64,000 bases of DNA, from contig CM022670.1 in the NCBI GenBank assembly GCA_012295275.1, positions 23,291,755 through 23,355,754 on the forward strand. The letters are read 5' to 3'. The translations under genes and the position numbers were made by a program. Of the stretch, positions 1 to 64,000 are shown piece by piece. Below the pieces are notes generated by a model, which was not told where the DNA came from, did no database searches, and saw only the letters and a program-made list of their open reading frames with translations. How positions within the stretch are numbered: position 1 is the stretch's first letter; each line of letters begins with the position of its first letter. This stretch comes from Chrysomallon squamiferum (lineage: Eukaryota; Mollusca; Gastropoda; Neomphalida; Peltospiridae).

Positions 1-285
1 AGCTTTTTAAATCATGCATGTTACTTAATGTTAAGTATGGCGCCACATTACATCTACTAAAAAATATATCGTCTGCCTCTTTAAATCAAATATTTATTCA
101 TCATCATCATACCTGCCGTTCAGTTAGCTATGTTTCTAATTTCGTAACATTTATTTTTTATACTTTGTTAAAGTCGTTATGTAGACGTCTTTAATCAACT
201 ATAGCTGTAAAAACAAGAACAACTAAAAATGTCTGTGTGTGAATTTATTTATGTGTGTTTGTGTAATTGTATATCAGTGTATATT

Positions 286-410
286 CTATCTATCTGCCTG
301 ACCTCTGCGTATCTATCTGCATGTTATCTTATCTACCTGTCTGTCTATCTACCTATCTGCCTATCTATCTGCCTATCTGCCTATCTGTATGTCTATCTAC
401 CTACCTACCT
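286..410. repeat. Imperfect tetranucleotide microsatellite (TATC/TGCC/TACC)
   Basis: Repeated CTAT, CTGC and CTAC units form an imperfect 4-bp-period array, followed by CA and TA dinucleotide tracts at 454-480. Confidence 0.9.
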
Positions 411-752
411 GCTTACATAGCTAGTTCTATCTATATATCGATATATACAACCATACACACACACACACATATATATATACATAAATACACGCATCAATAC
501 GATGTCTTGGATTGTTTCTTTCAGATAACTTATGTAATCAGAGCCCTTTTCATCTGAGGCTGGTTTCTTCACTACAACACTGAAAGAAATGGGAGTCAGG
601 CTGAGCGATTGTTCTTGGCATAACATACGACTGCTGATTGAAATCAAGAAATATTACGAAACCAGGAATTATTACCCATGTCTTGTCAGACCAACTTACC
701 ACCGTCTTCCTCCTCGTTCACACAAGGAAGGAGGCTGTCGTCAGCGGCGGAG

Positions 753-761
753 CCCCGCCCC
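753..761 (+). promoter_or_regulatory. GC box (Sp1/KLF-like) in CpG-richer upstream region
   Basis: CCCCGCCCC lies in a stretch (about 700-1000 and 1180-1430) with many CpGs compared with the rest of the window. This composition suggests a promoter-type region. The GC box is 675 bp upstream of the TATA-like box, so it could serve another start site or a divergent transcript. Confidence 0.25.
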
Positions 762-1427
762 TCGGTCTCACGTTTCGCCCAATGTTTACCGGCGCAGTGT
801 GCTTGTTTCGCTGTGGCGTGACGACCAAACCGTCTCTCACGAATTCGCCACGGCCTCTGCATACATTAACACTTACTTCTCGCCGTCCCATACAGCGAGC
901 CAGCGATACGTTCAATAAACGGTCCATTCACGAAACGTGCTTTCGCTTCGGCATGTGCGCCACGAGTTGTTTTGTGATCAAACCAGCACGGAAAAGGTGA
1001 CAATTTATTCACTTACACGTTCAATACGTTCTGTATGTGTGTATATTTTTTTCCTTCTTCGACTGACACATTGGCGTGTTGTGCACGTACATCGAGGCAA
1101 CAGCTCTGTGCATGCCACGATCTGATCACTGTAAAAAGAAAAAAAAAAAAAAAAAAATTAAAATATCGGCTTCGACTGGAGTATCAATGGCTATCGGGGA
1201 TTAGACATTTCTCCGTACGTCGTTGTAGCACATTCTGTGTAGACGGATTTTCCCATACTCCGCTAATCAACGCCACGGAACTGCTCATTGTGAGTAGCAG
1301 GGAAGACTCGCAGTGCTTCGCTTCGTGATCGACCGATCTTGCAGTCTTCAGTTGCGAGCAGCTTCTGCCAGTCAGCGCACACGCACGCAAACACGGTCGC
1401 AGCGAGACTCTGGTCACAGTTGAGCGT

Positions 1428-1435
1428 TATAAATA
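1428..1435 (+). promoter_or_regulatory. TATA-like box upstream of exon 1
   Basis: TATAAATA lies 182 bp before the first ATG. If used, transcription would start around 1455-1465. It sits at the boundary between the GC-richer upstream stretch and AT-rich DNA. No transcript evidence is available, and TATA-like strings are common in AT-rich DNA. An alternative start, or a noncoding first exon further upstream, is possible. Confidence 0.35.
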
Positions 1436-1490
1436 TAGATGTTAAAATGATCCAGACTTGATTAGATCATTCTCTATCCACAGAGCTATT

Positions 1491-1550
1491 ATGAAAAGCA
1501 ACAAGATTCCTATCACAGCACGTCATACGCTGGTAATGTTTCGTCTGTAA
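1491..1550 (+). other. Short upstream open frame (19 codons) before the main start
   Basis: ATG at 1491 opens a 19-codon frame (M-K-S-N-K-I-P...) ending TAA at 1548-1550, in a different frame from the main ATGs. It would lie in the 5' UTR if transcription starts near the TATA-like box. It may lower translation of the main frame, or it may not be transcribed at all. Supported only by the sequence. Confidence 0.2.
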
Positions 1551-1609
1551 AAGAGGACAAGAGAGAAATATATATTTTTTTTGTTGTTGTTGTTTTCTGT
1601 ACGGGAGAA

Positions 1610-64000
<62,391 letters not shown>

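Larger units (their letters stand above)
1..1427. other. Upstream noncoding region
   Basis: Positions 1-285 are AT-rich with no recognisable gene. A TATC/TGCC/TACC tetranucleotide array (286-410) and a CA/TA tract (454-480) follow. From about 590 the sequence becomes CpG-richer up to the TATA-like box, interrupted by a poly-A run near 1138-1157. Short open frames on both strands here show no recognisable protein. This is the likely promoter region; part of it could be an untranslated exon. Confidence 0.5.

Overview
The window is animal nuclear DNA. It is AT-rich, very dense in microsatellites and homopolymer tracts, and has no bacterial gene organisation, rRNA or convincing tRNA. One gene explains all the convincing coding sequence: a plus-strand, multi-exon gene whose exons join in frame through GT/AG splice sites. 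Its product looks like the invertebrate secreted, cysteine-rich proteins annotated only by Pfam domains of unknown function (the DUF7042/7043/7044/7045 group, recognised from memory). The gene family, (CT)n, (TTA)n and (TTTA)n arrays and long introns suggest a lophotrochozoan, most likely a mollusc and perhaps a gastropod. The species cannot be fixed from the sequence.

Layout. Positions 1-1430 hold a tetranucleotide array and a comparatively GC- and CpG-rich stretch, with a GC box near 753 and a TATA-like box at 1428, which I read as the probable promoter. Exon 1 (1610-1700) encodes a signal peptide. A 48,971-bp intron follows (1701-50671) with no supportable gene inside it. It consists of short unique islands between microsatellites and poly-A/T tracts, plus a foldback-like inverted repeat (31387-33044) that may be a mobile element. 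From 50672 onward there are twelve further coding exons, the last cut by the window end: 50672-50825, 52940-53007, 55770-55850, 56867-57046, 57797-57903, 58663-58771, 58957-59263, 60094-60158, 61078-61152, 62477-62626, 63439-63542 and 63991 onward.

The joined reading frame gives 500 codons with no internal stop: a signal peptide, an N-terminal C-x-F-P-P-x-W-x-G-x-W-Y module, a C-P-F-x-G-P-Y module with C-S-Q-P, a middle region with a C-x-F-P-E-F-L motif, and a C-P-F-P-G-x-Y module that runs past the window. There are 24 cysteines after the predicted cleavage site. The stop codon and 3' UTR lie outside the window. The function is unknown.

The best leads are the signal peptide separated by a 49-kb intron, complementary (CT)n/(GA)n/(CT)n arrays in introns 2, 4 and 6 that bracket exon pairs, the inverted repeat inside intron 1, and a diverged 147-bp direct repeat flanking exon 2. 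I found no convincing new enzymatic, defence or mobile system beyond these.
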